DNA of 15,129 bases from Pirellulaceae bacterium. GTDB taxonomy: Bacteria; Planctomycetota; Planctomycetia; Pirellulales; Pirellulaceae. Of this stretch, positions 14,320 to 15,129 are shown in pieces. The translations under genes were made by a program, and so were the position numbers. Numbering within the stretch: the first letter of the stretch is position 1; the number at the start of each line of letters is the position of its first letter. The notes under the pieces are model-generated. The model did not search any database, was not told where the DNA came from, and saw only the letters and a list, made by a program, of their open reading frames with translations. The stretch is taken from NCBI GenBank assembly GCA_030744095.1, contig JASLRF010000413.1, forward strand, positions 1-15,129, written 5' to 3'.

Positions 14320-15129
14320 TCAGTAGCGCCGATTGATTTGAAGTAGGAATTCGGCGTCGAACGGCCGATTCGCGCCATCGAGCAACGGGAGGACCGCCGC
14401 GGCACGAAACTCGGTCATCCCGATTTGAGCCTGCACGCCCATCGCCATGTTCAGGTTGTTGTAAGCATTTGCAGAATCGCGCAGGTTATAGGAATTGGTT
14501 AGTGCGTTGATCGTGACGCGGTCGCTGTCGTCCAGTGACGTCGTATGGTGCAGCTCGAGCAGCGCCGCCAGCCCTTTCAAATACGAGGCGTCGGGATTCT
14601 GATAGAGCCAGTGTGCCGCCGAGAGACTGAGGAATAGCAATTCCCGTTCGTCAAACTGTCCAATAAAACTGCCATTAGAGGGTGTAAATACCTCGATTTC
14701 GTTGCCGTTGAGCGGAATGTCCAGCTGTGCGAATGCCTGGACCACGCAGTTGTCTGTCGGTGTAAACAGCAGACCCAGATAGGGGAGCGCGTGGTATGCA
14801 TCGTTGGCAACGACAACTTCGGCGTTTGGCAACACGACATGGCCATCGCTGCCGGTCGGCGTGTCGATCCCCACTCCTACTCCCAAAGCCATCGCATCCG
14901 TTTCATACCATAGGTGCTTGAGCAGAAGGGATGTGTTACCAAGCCGGCCATTGGTTAGTGTGAAATCCGTTGTCGCGGTGTCGAAGCGACTCATCGCTGG
15001 CAACCGCACGTCGATCGCCCACTGTCCATCAAAAAATGTCTTTTCGAACCCAATTGTCATCCGATCCAGGTTTAAGATGTTCCGCGTGTCACCAACAATG
15101 GGGTGCGCCGTTTCGACAGCGAGGGCGTT
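14320..15129 (-). CDS. Planctomycete outer-membrane beta-barrel protein (partial)
   Basis: The frame stays open to the right edge, so only the last 269 residues are seen; the ATG at 15060 is internal. The chain alternates polar and hydrophobic residues in strands of about 8-10, with Gly/Asn/Asp turns. It carries GFEKTFFDGQWAIDVRLP, a segment I associate with planctomycete porin-like proteins, and ends INRRY with a terminal aromatic residue, the usual assembly signal for outer-membrane barrels. No signal peptide can be seen because the N-terminus is missing. The family is recognised only by this pattern; its cargo is unknown. It converges with the phosphoesterase gene. Confidence 0.7.
   Translation of the reverse strand, partial: NALAVETAHPIVGDTRNILNLDRMTIGFEKTFFDGQWAIDVRLPAMSRFDTATTDFTLTNGRLGNTSLLLKHLWYETDAMALGVGVGIDTPTGSDGHVVLPNAEVVVANDAYHALPYLGLLFTPTDNCVVQAFAQLDIPLNGNEIEVFTPSNGSFIGQFDERELLFLSLSAAHWLYQNPDASYLKGLAALLELHHTTSLDDSDRVTINALTNSYNLRDSANAYNNLNMAMGVQAQIGMTEFRAAAVLPLLDGANRPFDAEFLLQINRRY

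Noticed and set aside
1..15129. tRNA, rRNA, CRISPR array, insertion sequence or attachment site
   Set aside because: I looked for T-arm motifs, regularly spaced repeats, transposase motifs and terminal inverted repeats and saw none.

Overview
The window looks like chromosomal DNA from a planctomycete, probably of the Pirellulales/Rhodopirellula type. The reasons are a mid-50s GC impression, the protein families at the right-hand end (a lipoprotein with amidotransferase-like and EF-hand segments, an ABC ATPase with the 'MPDNFGVYD' variant Q-loop, and a beta-barrel protein ending in 'QINRRY'), and loosely packed genes with roughly 1 kb gaps. I assigned the lineage by recognising family features, not by a database search.

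Layout, left to right. (1) The tail of an unidentified + strand gene (to 83) converges with a large - strand gene (114-3182) for a fused assimilatory nitrite reductase, NirB and NirD in one chain. (2) A 1,020-base gap (3183-4202) holds no convincing protein gene but is rich in signals. It has two textbook -24/-12 (sigma-54) promoter sequences facing outward, one toward nirBD on the - strand and one toward the + strand, several stem-loops, and a T-tract that might end a short transcript. (3) A secreted alpha/beta-hydrolase (4203-5531) converges, with a 5-base gap, on an ArsM-like arsenic methyltransferase (5537-6721, - strand). (4) After a divergent intergenic region come an ABM-fold monooxygenase (7102-7410), an XdhC-family protein (7485-8579) and a MocA-like cytidylyltransferase (8838-9503), all on the + strand. 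The last two point to maturation of a molybdenum hydroxylase that is not in the window. A REP-like palindrome lies between them. (5) A + strand set follows: a 969-residue lipoprotein/membrane protein (9612-12521), an ABC ATPase (12540-13466) and a metallophosphoesterase-fold protein (13503-14288). (6) A hairpin between convergent genes precedes a partial - strand outer-membrane beta-barrel protein that runs off the right edge.

How they may work together: sigma-54 control of nitrite assimilation fits general nitrogen biology. xdhC and mocA form the usual cofactor-handling pair. The lipoprotein and ABC ATPase look like one envelope machine without a conventional permease. The most interesting region is 3.2-4.1 kb: paired outward sigma-54 promoters, a structured nirBD leader and a possible small RNA.
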